Source: Angiostrongylus vasorum (Eukaryota > Nematoda > Chromadorea > Rhabditida > Metastrongylidae). Taken from it: a DNA stretch of 64,000 nucleotides. The translations under genes were made by a program, and so were the position numbers. The notes below the pieces were generated by a model that saw nothing but the letters and a program-made list of their open reading frames with translations, had not been told where the DNA came from and ran no database searches. This document shows positions 39,301 to 49,829 of the stretch, piece by piece (position 1 is the stretch's first letter; the number at the start of each line of letters is the position of its first letter). Location: NCBI GenBank assembly GCA_018806985.1, contig JADANN010000349.1, positions 358,501 to 422,500 of the forward strand, given 5' to 3'.

Positions 39301-40029
39301 TAGGAGATAATAGGAACGAAGATGAAACCTACACCACCTTGTAGGGAGCCTGACGAGACCGCTCGAGAAGCAGAGGATGGCAAAGTGATCTATGTCTAGG
39401 AAGACTGGAGACAACAGGAACGAAGATGAAAATCTACCCCACCTTCTAGGGAGGCTGACGAGACCGCACGAGAATTGGAAGAAAATAAAATGAGCTATAC
39501 CAAGAGAGATTGGAGACAATGGCAACGAAGATGAAACCTACACCACCTTGTAGGGAGCCTGACGAGACCGCTCGAGAAGCAGAGGATGGCAAAGTGAGCT
39601 ATACCAAGGAAGACAGGAGACAACAGCAACGAAGATGAAAACTACACCACCTTGTAGGGTAGCCTGACGAGACCGCTCGAGAAGCAGAGGATGGCAAAAG
39701 TGAGCTATACGAAAGGAAGACAGGAGAAAATAGCAACGAAAGATGAAAAACTACTCCACCTTGTAGGGAGCCTGACGAGACCGCTCGAGAATCAGAAGAA
39801 GACAAAATGAGCTATCCCAAGGAAGATAGGAGACAATAGCAACGAAAATGAAAACTACTCCACCTTGTAGGGAGCCCTGACGAGACCGCTCGAGAAGCAG
39901 AGGAAGGCAAAATGAGCTATACCAAGGAAGATAGGGAGACAACAGCAACGAAGATGAAACCTACACCACCTTGTAGGGAGCCTGACGAGACCGCTCGAGA
40001 AGCAGAGGAAGGCAAAATGAACTATACCC

Positions 40030-42850
40030 TAGGAAGATAGGAGATAATAGGAACGAAGATGAATTACTAAACCACCTTGTAGGGAGCCTGACGAGACCGC
40101 TCGAGAATCAGAGCAAAGGCAAAATGAGCTATACCAAGGAAGATAGGGGATAATAGGAACGAAGATGAAAACTACACCACCTTGTAGGGAGCTCAACGGG
40201 ACCGCTTGAGAAGCAGAGGATGGCAAAATGAGCTCTATCTAGAAATACAGGAGAGACAACAGGAGCGAAGATGAAATCTACACCACCTTGGAGGAAACTC
40301 GACGAGACCGCTCGAAAAGCAGAGGAAGGCAAAATGAGCTATACCAAGGAAGATAGGGGATAATAGGAAAGAAGATGAAAACTACACCACATTGGAGGGA
40401 GCTCGACGAGACCGCTCGAGAAGCAGAGGATGGCAAAGTGAGCTATACGAAAGACGACAGAAGAAAAGCAACGAAAATGAAAACTACTCCACCTTGTAGG
40501 GAGCCTGACGAGACCGCTCGAGAATCAGAAGAAGACAAAACGAGCTATACCAAGGAAGATTGGAGACAATAGCAACGAAGATGAAACCTACACCACCTTG
40601 TATGGTGGCCTGACGAGACCGCTCGAGAAGCAGAGGAAGGCAATATGAACTATACCTAGGAAGATAGGAGATAACAGGAACGAAGATGAATTACTAAACC
40701 ACCTTGTAGGGAGCCTGACGAGACCGCTCGAGAATCAGAGAAAGGCAGAATGAGCTATACCAAGGAAGATAGGGGGATAATAGGAACGAAGATGAAAACT
40801 ACACCACCTTGTAGGGAGCCTGACGAGACCGCTCGAGAAGCAGAGCAAGGCAAAATGAACTATCCCTAGGATGATAGGGGATAATAGGAACGAAGATGAA
40901 AACTACACCACATTGGAGGGAGCTCGACGAGACCGCTCGAGAAGCAGAGGATGGCAAAGTGAGCTATACGAAAGACGACAGAAGAAAAGCAACGAAAATG
41001 AAAACTACTCCACCTTGTAGGGAGCCTGACGAGACCGCTCGAGAATCAGAAGAAGACAAAATGAGCTATACCAAGGAAGATTGGAGACAATAGCAACGAC
41101 GATGAAACCTACACCACCTTGTAGGGAGCCTGACGAGACCGCTCCAGAAGCAGAGCAAGGCAAAATGAACTATCCCTAGGAAGATAGGAGATAATAGAAC
41201 GAAGATGAATTACTAAACCACCTAGGAGGAGCTTGACGAAACCGCACGAGAAGCAGAGGAAAGCAAAATCAGCTATACCTAAGAAGACAGGAGAACAGGA
41301 ACGAAGGTGAAATCTACACCACATTGGAGGGAGCTCAACGGGACCGCTTGAGAAGCAGAGGATGGCAAAATGAGCTCTATCTAGAAATACAGGAGAGACA
41401 ACAGGAGCGAAGATGAAATCTACACCACCTTGGAGGAAACTCGACGAGACCGCTCGAAAAGCAGAGGAAGGCAAAATGAGCTATACCAAGGAAGATAGGG
41501 GGATAATAGGAAAGAAGATGAAAACTACACCACATTGGAGGAAACTCGACCAGACCGCTCGAGAATCAGAAGAACACAAAATGAGCTATACCAAGGAAGA
41601 TAGGGGATAATAGGAACGAAGATGAAAACTACGCACATTATGAAAACTACACCACATTGGAGGGAGCTCGACGAGACCGCTCGAGAAGCAGAGGATGGCA
41701 AAGTGAGCTATACGAAAGACGACAGAAGAAAAGCAACGAAAATGAAAACTACTCCACCTTGTAGGGAGCCTGACGAGACCGCTCGAGAAATCAGAGGAAG
41801 ACAAAACGAACTATACCTAGGAAGACAGGAGACAATAGCAACGAAGATGAAACCTACACCACCTTGGAGGAAAGCTCGACGAGACCGCTCGAGAAGCAGA
41901 GGAAGGCAATATGAACTATACCTAGGAAAATAGGAGATAATAGGAACGAAGATGAATTACTAAACCACCTTGTAGGGAGCCTGACGAGACCGCTCGAGAA
42001 TCAGAGAAAGGCAGAATGAGCTATACCAAGGAAGATAGGGGATAATAGGAACGAAGATGAAAACTACACCACCTTGTAGGGAGCCTGACGAGACCGCTCG
42101 AGAAGCAGAGCAAGGCAAAATGAACTATCCCTAGGATGATAGGGGATAATAGGAACGAAGATGAAAACTACACCACATTGGAGGGAGCTCGACGAGACCG
42201 CTCGAGAAGCAGAGGATGGCAAAGTGAGCTATACGAAAGACGACAGAAGAAAAGCAACGAAAATGAAAACTACTCCACCTTGTAGGAGCCTGACGAGACC
42301 GCTCGAGAATCAGAAGAAGACAAAATGAGCTATACCAAGGAAGATTGGAGACAATAGCAACGACGATGAAAACCTACACCACCTTGTAGGGAGCCTGACG
42401 AGACCGCTCGAGAAACAGAGGAAGGCAAAATGAACTATACCTAGGAAGATAGGAGATAATAGGAACGAAGATGAATTACTAGCAAACCACCTTTGGAGGA
42501 GCTCGACGAGACCGCTCGAGAAGCAGAGAAAGGCAATATGAACTATACCCTAGGAAGATAGGGAGATAATAGGAACGAAGATGAATTACTAAACCACCCT
42601 TGTAGGGAGCCTAACGAGACCGCTCGAGAAGCAGAGGAAAGCAAAATGAGCTATACGTAAGAAGACAGGAGAATAACAACGAAGATGAAATCGACAGCAC
42701 CTTGGAGGGAGCGCCTAGGAAGATAGGAGACAATAGGAACGAAGATGAAACCTACATCTCCCTGGATGGAACTCGACGAGACCGCTCGAGAAGCAGATGA
42801 AGAGAAAATGAGCTATATCTAGGAAGATAGGATACAAGAGTAACGAGAAT
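40030..42850 (+). repeat. Right edge of the satellite, distinct subfamily with a 521-bp higher-order unit
   Basis: Monomers here use ACCACATTGGAGGGAGCTCGACG and TATACGAAAGACGACAGAAG, forms not seen in the core, and lack the ACCCCACCTTCTAGG class. The landmark ATTGGAGGGAGCTCGACGAG lies at 40391, 40912, 41656 and 42177, so two pairs are spaced exactly 521 bp apart (five monomers). Monomers degrade from about 42650, and repeat identity ends near 42850. Confidence 0.8.
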
Positions 42851-44559
42851 TGCAATCAAACCAACATTCGCATTCGTTGTACATAACAATTAGTGTAAAA
42901 TTCGTTTTCAAATAGATCCGAGTAAAATTGGCTCTACTGTGAAAGACAATCTTTTAAGGACCTACTTGCTGTCGGGGACGGTTTAGTTGTGAGGCGTTCC
43001 AGATTTGTGTGGCTCAAGGTCGATTTTGGTGGTCCTTACAATACTACATGGTTTATATGCTTATATTTCCGACTGTTTGGTAGTCTTTTGAAGCATTTGT
43101 GGAATCTTAACGAAATCCTTGGCTTATTAATGTTGGGGTGAAGATGTTGTGGCACACATATGCCTACAAAATGTTGAATCTTTCGCTCGATTATGGTTGT
43201 GGTCCTGTTGTTGTAAAACTAAATTAGTTACGTTCTTAACGTTTTTACTAACCCAATATAAAGTCTAGTTTTCTTTATCTTTATGAATTCTGCAGTGGAT
43301 GAATCGAAAATCATAGAAGATCTCAGATATGTTGCTAATTTTTCATGATTCTTCTCAGATCACTGGAGACCAGTCTTTACAATTTTCAGAAGATCTCTAT
43401 TCTAACATATTATTCCCAATTCAGTAGGAGTTGATCACTAGAAGACCAGTCGGTGTGTCTCCTTATGATCCCACTATGTCCACTATTCCAGTGGTCCGTA
43501 GTGGTTGTACTGCTATGTTAGGTGATGTGGTACTAATCTAATGCCGTGGTGAATACTCCTCCTTCACTTAAACTTCATCGATCAATTTGAGGTACCAGAA
43601 CAACACGAATTTCCGACGGGACACTTCTGATTGATAAGATAACTAGAGGGGTTTCCTCTGCTTCCGATTTTGCTCGGTATTAATATATTTGCCTTAACTG
43701 ATTTTCTTCGCTCTTCGACGTGTTTAACCACTTTGGGATTTTCAAAGAGTAGCAATATGGAAGGGAAATCGCTGTCTGTTGATTATTCCGAATCGATTCT
43801 GCATGATGCTGTTATTTCCATACCATATTAAAACATATTGTTGTAGAAAGGCTATGCTAGTGACGTCTTCCACAGTGAAATCGACATTTCATCGGTTGAT
43901 ATTCGATGTTGCACCCATCGTACACCAGAACCCATTTACTAGTAAGCTGAACATCTTTCTTCATTTTTCGTTCTTTTCTTTAGAGATTGCACTAAAATGT
44001 TCTGGTAATCATATATGTGCATCAAAGTTGGTTAGCTGCATATGCGCCAACCAAAGTTCTAGCACTTCATCGGCGATAACTAACAAAACCTTACTCTTAC
44101 CTGGCTTTTTTTCCACAAAGAAATTGAATATCTTCATTACTTCAATGATCCTATGGCAAAGTCTTTATCCGTGACGTTTACGGATAGGGACTTGTTTAAT
44201 TACCCAAAACTTATGGATATTCTTCATAAAAGTTGTGATAAATACTGGTACAGCTCTGACAGTTAGCTTGAAATGTGCGTTTGCTTCGAAGCTTTCGACC
44301 TTGTCTCTGGATTGTAATCGATTTTGTGATAACTAGTTATTTCTCTGAGGAATAATTCCTGTCCAGCATTTTTATCTCAGCACTTGATTTTTTAAATCTT
44401 TCGAGTTTTTAGTTTTTTTCGAGGAACAAAAATTGCGGGAAAAAACCTGTTCTAGAAAACCCCACGGCTTAAAGTTCAGTATTTCAACACTATATTCTGA
44501 TGCAGCTAACCATCTTTCTCTATAGTTATCCTTTTTTTTTGTTCTCCACTTTTCCCTCT
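42850..44559. other. AT-rich intergenic DNA right of the array
   Basis: A 131-codon plus-strand frame (43779-44174) is open but AT-rich. It has no domain, no obvious splice or start context and no match that I recognise, so I do not call it a gene. No other structure was seen. Confidence 0.4.
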
Positions 44560-44950
44560 AACGGTTTACCGAATTATCGTGGGTGCGAGGTGTTACCGGG
44601 TGTCGGGGTGTGATGTACAGTGGGAGATTCACATCCCTTTAGCAGGGTCTCCCAAGCTGAGAAGAAGTCCTGCGTTTCCGCCAGGAAGCCCAGCTAAGAG
44701 TAAACCAATACCAGGATCCACCACCGTCCTAGTATCTAACTAGTCACATGGTGGCAAATCTCCCTCTGATCTACAAGGGCGGCGACTGCCTGGTGTGGTG
44801 ACGACTTAGGGCAATCTTTAGGTAGGTTGACCTCGAGACTCCAAAGAACCACAATGGCTAAACTAGCAGAATTCCGAGACACTGGAAATTATGCTGGGGC
44901 CCGCACAATCAGTGAAGACGGGCCATTCAAGTATCCAAGTAAGTATCTCC
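44560..44950 (+). repeat. Dispersed repeat, copy 2 of 3
   Basis: It is collinear with 4200-4590 from ACGGTTTACCG to the terminal AAGTATCCAAGTAAGTATC. Substitutions are scattered and the internal frame is broken. It is preceded by a T-rich tract (44531-44540). Confidence 0.8.
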
Positions 44951-45293
44951 ACTTTTTATCCTTAGTGCTGTTATGAACATGGAGCACAGATGATCTAAAC
45001 ATAACGAATATTTTAGTATGACAGAACTTCTGTGTTATCTTAGGACTGAGCTGTAATTGGGCAGCGACTTAAAGAACGATTAGACATCCATAAATAACAC
45101 AAGGATGCTTACCACTTATGGTTGTTTACAGGACCTTTTATGAACTAACGGTAAGTATTGAGATTATAAACTACGATGTTCGACTTCGTTCTGGTGATTC
45201 CTCATTGACCAATTTACTCCTGCGCTAACTACAATTAGCTGTTGATACGAGTTTTACTATCATAATCGTATCGTTTAGTTGACGAACCTCATT
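44951..45293. other. Intergenic, nothing recognised
   Basis: No gene or repeat was identified. Confidence 0.4.
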
Positions 45294-45816
45294 TCAGATC
45301 ATTATGAAGATTATGTCAAGTACTTCTCTATCACCCTGTGTAGACATTGAAAAGAAGAAGACAAAGAATTTGAAATTTCACTTGCAAAAATCATAGTAGA
45401 AAACCGGTTGTAAAAATTAATGTACATAACAACAATCGAGTTCACAGAGCTAGAATTGACATGACCACAACCGGTGCGCGAACATGATTATCTAGATTTT
45501 CGCCACGTAAAAATCGATTTCTATAATTTCACGAATTTGTTAGTAAACAAATTATAGTGCACAAAATTGCAACAATGACTATGGTTAGAACTAACTATAG
45601 TGGGAAAGCAGATAGTAAATCCGTGAAGTGAAGTGTAACAAAAACTACATTTATATCGCATGAGATGGCATGCACTTAAAGGTTATTCACCTTTGGTATG
45701 TCCATCTTGTTCACGATATCGTAAATCGATTGCCGATTACGAACGGAATCGACACGATTCAGAATCGACGCCATCTGTTGCTGGAACGCCGTGTCTTCTG
45801 CTTGATTCTGCGTCAT
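45294..45816 (-). CDS. Possible small gene, function unknown
   Basis: Exon 45816-45691 (42 codons) starts with ATG three bases after GGCTATTTTAG, a good nematode acceptor or trans-splice site. It encodes MTQNQAEDTAFQQQ.. through an amphipathic helix-like stretch to NKMDIPK, and ends in phase 0 at AAG|GTGAAT. A short in-phase final exon could follow TTTCAATGTCTACACAG at 45335-45294 (13 codons and a stop), giving about 55 residues. I recognise no family. The composition (Gln, Asn, Asp, hydrophobic heptads) looks protein-like, but length and evidence are thin. It could equally be the first exon of a longer gene. Confidence 0.25.
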
Positions 45817-45829
45817 ACGCTAAAATAGC

Positions 45830-46472
45830 CAGATGTAGAAGCGTTACTCTGTCATCCATCTGATCTCTTTGATGTATGGTTTCAGTTTAGAAAAAGAAGA
45901 AAAAAAATGATCACCAAGGGAAAGGCTCAAATTAGACCACATTGATTGGCCTTTGAGAGGTTACCTTAACGTCACAGCTACAAGTTATACTTGTCGCGTT
46001 ATCGCTATTAGTTATGGTGATGTTTAGTAGTTGATTAGAGCCGCTGATTTGATAAGTACCTTGCGGAGAAAAAGAATATATCATTTAAAAGATATATTAG
46101 TTCGATGTGTGACTTTCTACTGCTATCAATATGTCTGAGGCTGAACGACAATTCAGACAATAGAATGACAGTTTTTTTCTTAGCTCTAAATGGTAACCCA
46201 GAGTAGTAGGCATGGTACTACACAGAGCTCTGTAACTGATGTAACGAATTCAGTGACCGTCATATTTATAGCATCAAATGGACAACGTTTTAAAATTATA
46301 TTTAGAAGTCTCAACCAAAATATCAATAGAAACTTCGAATAATAACACAAAAAGGTGGATTTATTGTCATCATTTAATGTCATTTGTTTTGTTAACTACA
46401 AAATGGTGTCAGTCACCCATGTATCAAAAATGTATCAGTGCTAACTAGGATATATATACAAATATAAATGTT

Positions 46473-46524
<52 letters not shown>

Positions 46525-47480
46525 ATATATGTATATATACCGAGCCCCTTTATGTGAGAGATCACAGGATTGGTTAGTCCCTAAGCTAAGTAGTGCGTGC
46601 TTTCTGTTGGATGATAAGGAATAGATGAGGGAATTGCACAAGCCACCGGTAATACACAATCCTGCAATAATCCAATAAGCCTACCGTCTATACTCACTAA
46701 TTAGAATTCACAGAACGCTAGTCGAATAATGTTAGGTCCTTAATGACCTTGATACCAGCGAAACCCACAGAGAGTAGTTTAAGGCGCAGCAGGGAGAAGT
46801 TGTCGCAGTCTGGAGTCACTCGGTTAGGACATAACGCCCAGAGCTGGTTTTTCGACAGATGACGATGGCCTCTCGATCAGTACAGTGTTTAAAGAGATGG
46901 GAACCACGCAGATTTGTAGAAGAGACTTTCCTCTATCGTTTTAATTGTATAAATTATTTTTATTCAGCATTTCAGTCTTAAACATATTTAAAATCAGAAT
47001 TTTCAAAAATTGAAAACAATTGGAATTTCTGGAAAACCAACGTATGAATGGCAGTCCCAAACGTAAAGGATACACTCGGGAACTGCACCATATTGTTCTG
47101 GACGAAATTCATTCTTATTTATTGACTTTCGTATTCGAAATATAAGCCTTAACGCGAAAAAAAAAATAGAGGCCATCATTATTGCATAAACTGTATTGTA
47201 ACCAATGCATGTCGGGCGTTAGGTGTTTAGTGAAATTGCAGCTACTACACTTGATACACGTTAGTATGCACTTTGTGCAGAAAAAAAAAACAACACTAGG
47301 GCAAATCTATGCGATACACGCATTACAGGATGAGAATCACGATGTTGAAAACCTTAAAAAATGAAAAAGTTGGCTGCAAAAAAAAACCACTGCGGAAAGT
47401 CGAAGGAGGCAGATGGTGATATAAGAGAACATCTTAGACAAGGCTTGTAATACGGTAGAACAAGCCGCTGAAATTACGAA
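45830..47480. other. AT-rich intergenic DNA
   Basis: It holds the AT microsatellite at about 46.5 kb and short frames with no recognisable content. I saw no gene. Confidence 0.4.
46477..46540. repeat. (AT)n microsatellite
   Basis: Almost pure alternating AT with a single break (TATTATAT) near 46512. Such a tract can self-pair and is prone to length errors. Confidence 0.95.
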
Positions 47481-47490
47481 GAACAATAGC

Positions 47491-47904
47491 CTAAAGTACC
47501 TCATGGAAACTACGTCGCCGCTTCTCACGTTCTTCCTTCTGTTGTCGAAGTGTTTCCATAAGTCTTTCGTTGTGCAATTTTATCCGTTCCTCCATTTTGG
47601 ACATGTAGTCATTCAGATGGTCTAGCTGCGAGTCGAGTTTGCGGATTTCTGTATCTCGATTATGAGCAAGACCAGTAAACGAAGAAACTCTACGAACTTC
47701 ATCTTAAAACGATGCTAACTGCATGATACGATCCGATCATCGATTAGGCACAAATGGATGAAAAAGTCATTTACCTTCTGTCTCTTCGGAGCAGTTCTCT
47801 TGAAGGACATCAAGTCCACTCTGATGATATGAGTTCGCTTCGTTGGCTTCATTAAATGCGCGACCACGCATACGAACCGTTGACTGCTTCTCTTCGGAAT
47901 CCAT
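47491..47904 (-). CDS. Small coiled-coil protein, BBLN/UPF0184-like
   Basis: There are two exons. Exon 1 (47904-47775) begins MDSEEKQSTVRMRG and ends in phase 1 at GAAG|GTAAAT. Exon 2 (47702-47491), after CGTTTTAAG, completes the codon and runs to TAG, giving 113 residues. Residues 60-113 form a charged coiled coil with the order LDSQLDHLNDYMSKMEE, HNERLMETL, then an Arg/Lys/Glu-rich tail. This spacing resembles bublin coiled-coil protein (BBLN, C9orf16 in human), whose core also reads L-D-x-x-N, E, H-x-R-L-x-E-L. In C. elegans that family (bbln-1) regulates intermediate filaments at the intestinal apical cortex. The N-terminal half is unlike human BBLN. Gene structure is well supported by phase; the family call is moderate. 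Another short coiled-coil protein is the alternative. Confidence 0.55.
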
Positions 47905-47909
47905 AACCT

Positions 47910-49300
47910 GTGATTCCCTGGCATATTTGAAGAGAAATCACTCTACGTCGAAACGTTAAGACACAAAATTAGCAGGAAAATGACTAAGTTATGATGATAT
48001 ATCTTCTTTGGTTATTTTAATTCCAATGACTGAACCGATTATGACTCACGACCGTCAGTAATCTGGCCATTCCGCTAGTTTCTCGGCTACTGTCGATAAT
48101 TTTCAGTAACTACCGATTTCAAAATTTGACAGACATATGGAAACAACCTCAACCTATCACTCTAAAAACCTGCGGAATTTTCAAAAAATAGCTTTATTGC
48201 CCACGGTCTAATAGTTTATCGCGTTATTGCGACCAGAGATGTTCGTGCATAGCAAACGGCGACGTACACCGTGGTTCACAATCCCATGAAAACTAGCATA
48301 GGTGAGACGAGGTATAGGTGGTTGAGGGGCAGAGGTGCGATTCGAAATTTTCGTCCAGAAGAGATTTTCTTCCTGAGAGTAAGCCCATGTTAGGGAAGTT
48401 AACCATTATTATACCCTCGTCAAGAACACTGAACAAAGATCATCATATCGTAATGTGATGCTTTCTCTATCCTTTAATTAATGAAGTGACTCACTACAAT
48501 CCATAAAAGTGATCTTTATTTTAAATTTCTTGGATTAGAATTTCTAAAGGCTGAAGGCACGATGGACAGACTGCTAGAAAGGCGTGAGTGTAGCGAACAC
48601 CGACATTGATAACGACTTTGGGCGGTAATATCACCCCATGCTGGATGAGGTACCAAGACGAACCTCTTCGGCGTACTGTATATATTTTAGAGGTTTCCAT
48701 CACAATTAATTGAGATAACTGCGAGTTTTTTCTTTTTAAATATGGAGGCCAAACTACTTGTGGGCGTGCGTGAGTCAAGAATGATTCATTTGGTCGTGAA
48801 TGCATTAGTATAACTATGTTCCGAAATAAATTCGAAGAGAGATTTGGTATATACATGTATTTACGTATGTAAGTATATAAATATATGAATTTTGGAAACA
48901 TATATTCCAAATATATCCAGTAGCACGTATGAGGATCCCTACACGAATCTGTCTCCAAACTAAATTTTGACAAATTAAGGTGGCTAGAAGTAACCATTTG
49001 ATGGAAACAGCCATTCATTCTCAAAAGACTAAGTAGAATGTCTCAGAGTAAGAATAAAGTGAGGAAGATGATGACATGACAACGACAACAAGAAATGATA
49101 GATAGGAGGGGCGGTGCTCCGATTCTAAAACTGCGCAGTCGCGATCAATCAAACTGTATTGAGTGGTATACGATAGGCTAACTAACAGTGGATGTAAAAC
49201 GAGATCCCTATAAAGCGAGAGTTCTCATGAAGTACACATAGAAGGGTTTCGATAAACTCACACAAATCTATCGTTTACAAAATTAGAAAGAATATACGAT
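47910..49300. other. Intergenic with one doubtful minus-strand terminal exon
   Basis: A long minus frame (48521-49024) ends in a TAA directly followed by AATAAA (about 48514-48519). Its last 95 codons (..YTVRRRGSSWYLIQHGV..) look more protein-like than the AT-rich beginning. I found no convincing acceptor or homologue, so it is noted but not called as a gene. Confidence 0.25.
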
Positions 49301-49305
49301 TTATT
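49300..49305 (-). terminator. AATAAA polyadenylation signal
   Basis: AATAAA on the minus strand, about 140 bp past the stop of the candidate small membrane protein gene. Confidence 0.4.
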
Positions 49306-49440
49306 ATCACAAAAGAGCAATGGTACTCATCGAAATCCGTTCTGAATCGGATTTTCGCCGTGTGTTAGGTAAAAATGCCATCATTTTTGTGGTTAGACGA
49401 CAAGGCTGCCTTCGGAAATCTGCTGCAGCTGAGTTCGTTG

Positions 49441-49797
49441 CTAATGCCGGCTTCTGTTGCTTGCGCACAGACGGCTTTTATCCGCAGTATACACAATGAA
49501 TGTGCAACCAAACAAACTATCTCCAACGGAATTACTGCAACGCCATCAACAACATTCATCCAGTAACGAGTTATGGACGGGAAATTTAACAACCCACACA
49601 GTAGATATGGTATAATTAGTATTGAAGAGTGAATATTTGGCGAGGACGGAAGTTTACAATATGCGGAACGCTATCTCTTCTACGACACAAAACCAATATA
49701 CAATCAGTGATAATATGTGCAGCACGGTGAGAGCAAAAGATAGCCGTCTTTGTCTAGCTGAACCCCCTATCATCGACCAAGCGACCATTAGCCTCAT
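49441..49797 (-). CDS. Possible small membrane protein, family unknown
   Basis: Exon 1 (49797-49658) starts with ATG two bases after TTTGCCTTGTTCAG, a strong acceptor or trans-splice site, and ends in phase 2 at ATATT|GTAAAC. A 123-bp intron ends at GGCGTTGCAG. Exon 2 (49534-49441) restores the phase and stops at TAG, for 77 residues in all. The N-terminus is basic (..GGSARQRR), followed by a clear hydrophobic helix (FALTVLHILSLIVYWFCVV) and a second, weaker hydrophobic stretch (SLFGCTFIVYTA), which suggests one or two membrane spans. A canonical AATAAA lies about 140 bp past the stop (49300-49305, minus). I recognise no homologue. Antisense and alternative frames overlap, so a spurious call remains possible. 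Confidence 0.38.
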
Positions 49798-49829
49798 TTC
49801 TGAACAAGGCAAATGTTAATGACAATAAA

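Larger units (their letters stand above)
6430..42850 (+). repeat. Giant tandem satellite array, about 104-bp monomer, about 350 copies
   Basis: About 36.4 kb is built of head-to-tail monomers, all in one orientation, with no unrelated insertion that I could find. A typical monomer reads GACGAGACCGCTCGAGAAGC, then a variable AGAGGATGGCAAAGTGAGC part, a CTAGGAAGATAGGAGA-like part, CAACGAAGATGAAA, and CTACACCACCTTGTAGGGAG. I counted 104 bp for the common classes and 102 bp for the TATACGAAAGAAGACAGG class. The plus strand is purine-rich. Nearly every monomer carries CTCGAG (XhoI), and many carry CCTAGG. Monomers fall into recurring classes in a fixed order (see findings). Reading frames here are by-products of the repeat: 104 is not a multiple of 3, and frame and stops change with class. 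Most copies differ by a few percent plus single-base indels. The organism is probably holocentric, so a centromeric role should not be assumed. Confidence 0.97.

Noticed and set aside
6505..41804. Many minus-strand frames of 60-190 codons rich in Ser, Phe and Leu (..CFSSGLVRLPTRW..).
   Set aside because: They are translations of the satellite on its pyrimidine-rich strand. Frame and length follow monomer class and indels, and there are no starts, splice signals or unrelated sequence.
6430..42850. Reading the array as a CRISPR or spacer-containing repeat.
   Set aside because: There are no unique spacers between repeats, the whole 104 bp is conserved, and the DNA is eukaryotic.
6430..42850. 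Calling the array a centromere.
   Set aside because: Nematodes of this group are expected to be holocentric, and no centromere-protein motif was seen.
43779..44174. 131-codon plus-strand frame.
   Set aside because: The DNA is AT-rich, with no domain, no splice or trans-splice context, and no recognised similarity.
48521..49024. 167-codon minus-strand frame ending beside AATAAA.
   Set aside because: The N-terminal part is low-complexity AT-driven sequence and no acceptor defines a believable exon; only the last 95 codons look protein-like.
49375..49566. Plus-strand 63-codon frame (PSFLWLDDKAAFG..).
   Set aside because: It overlaps the candidate minus-strand membrane protein exon and has no start or splice support.
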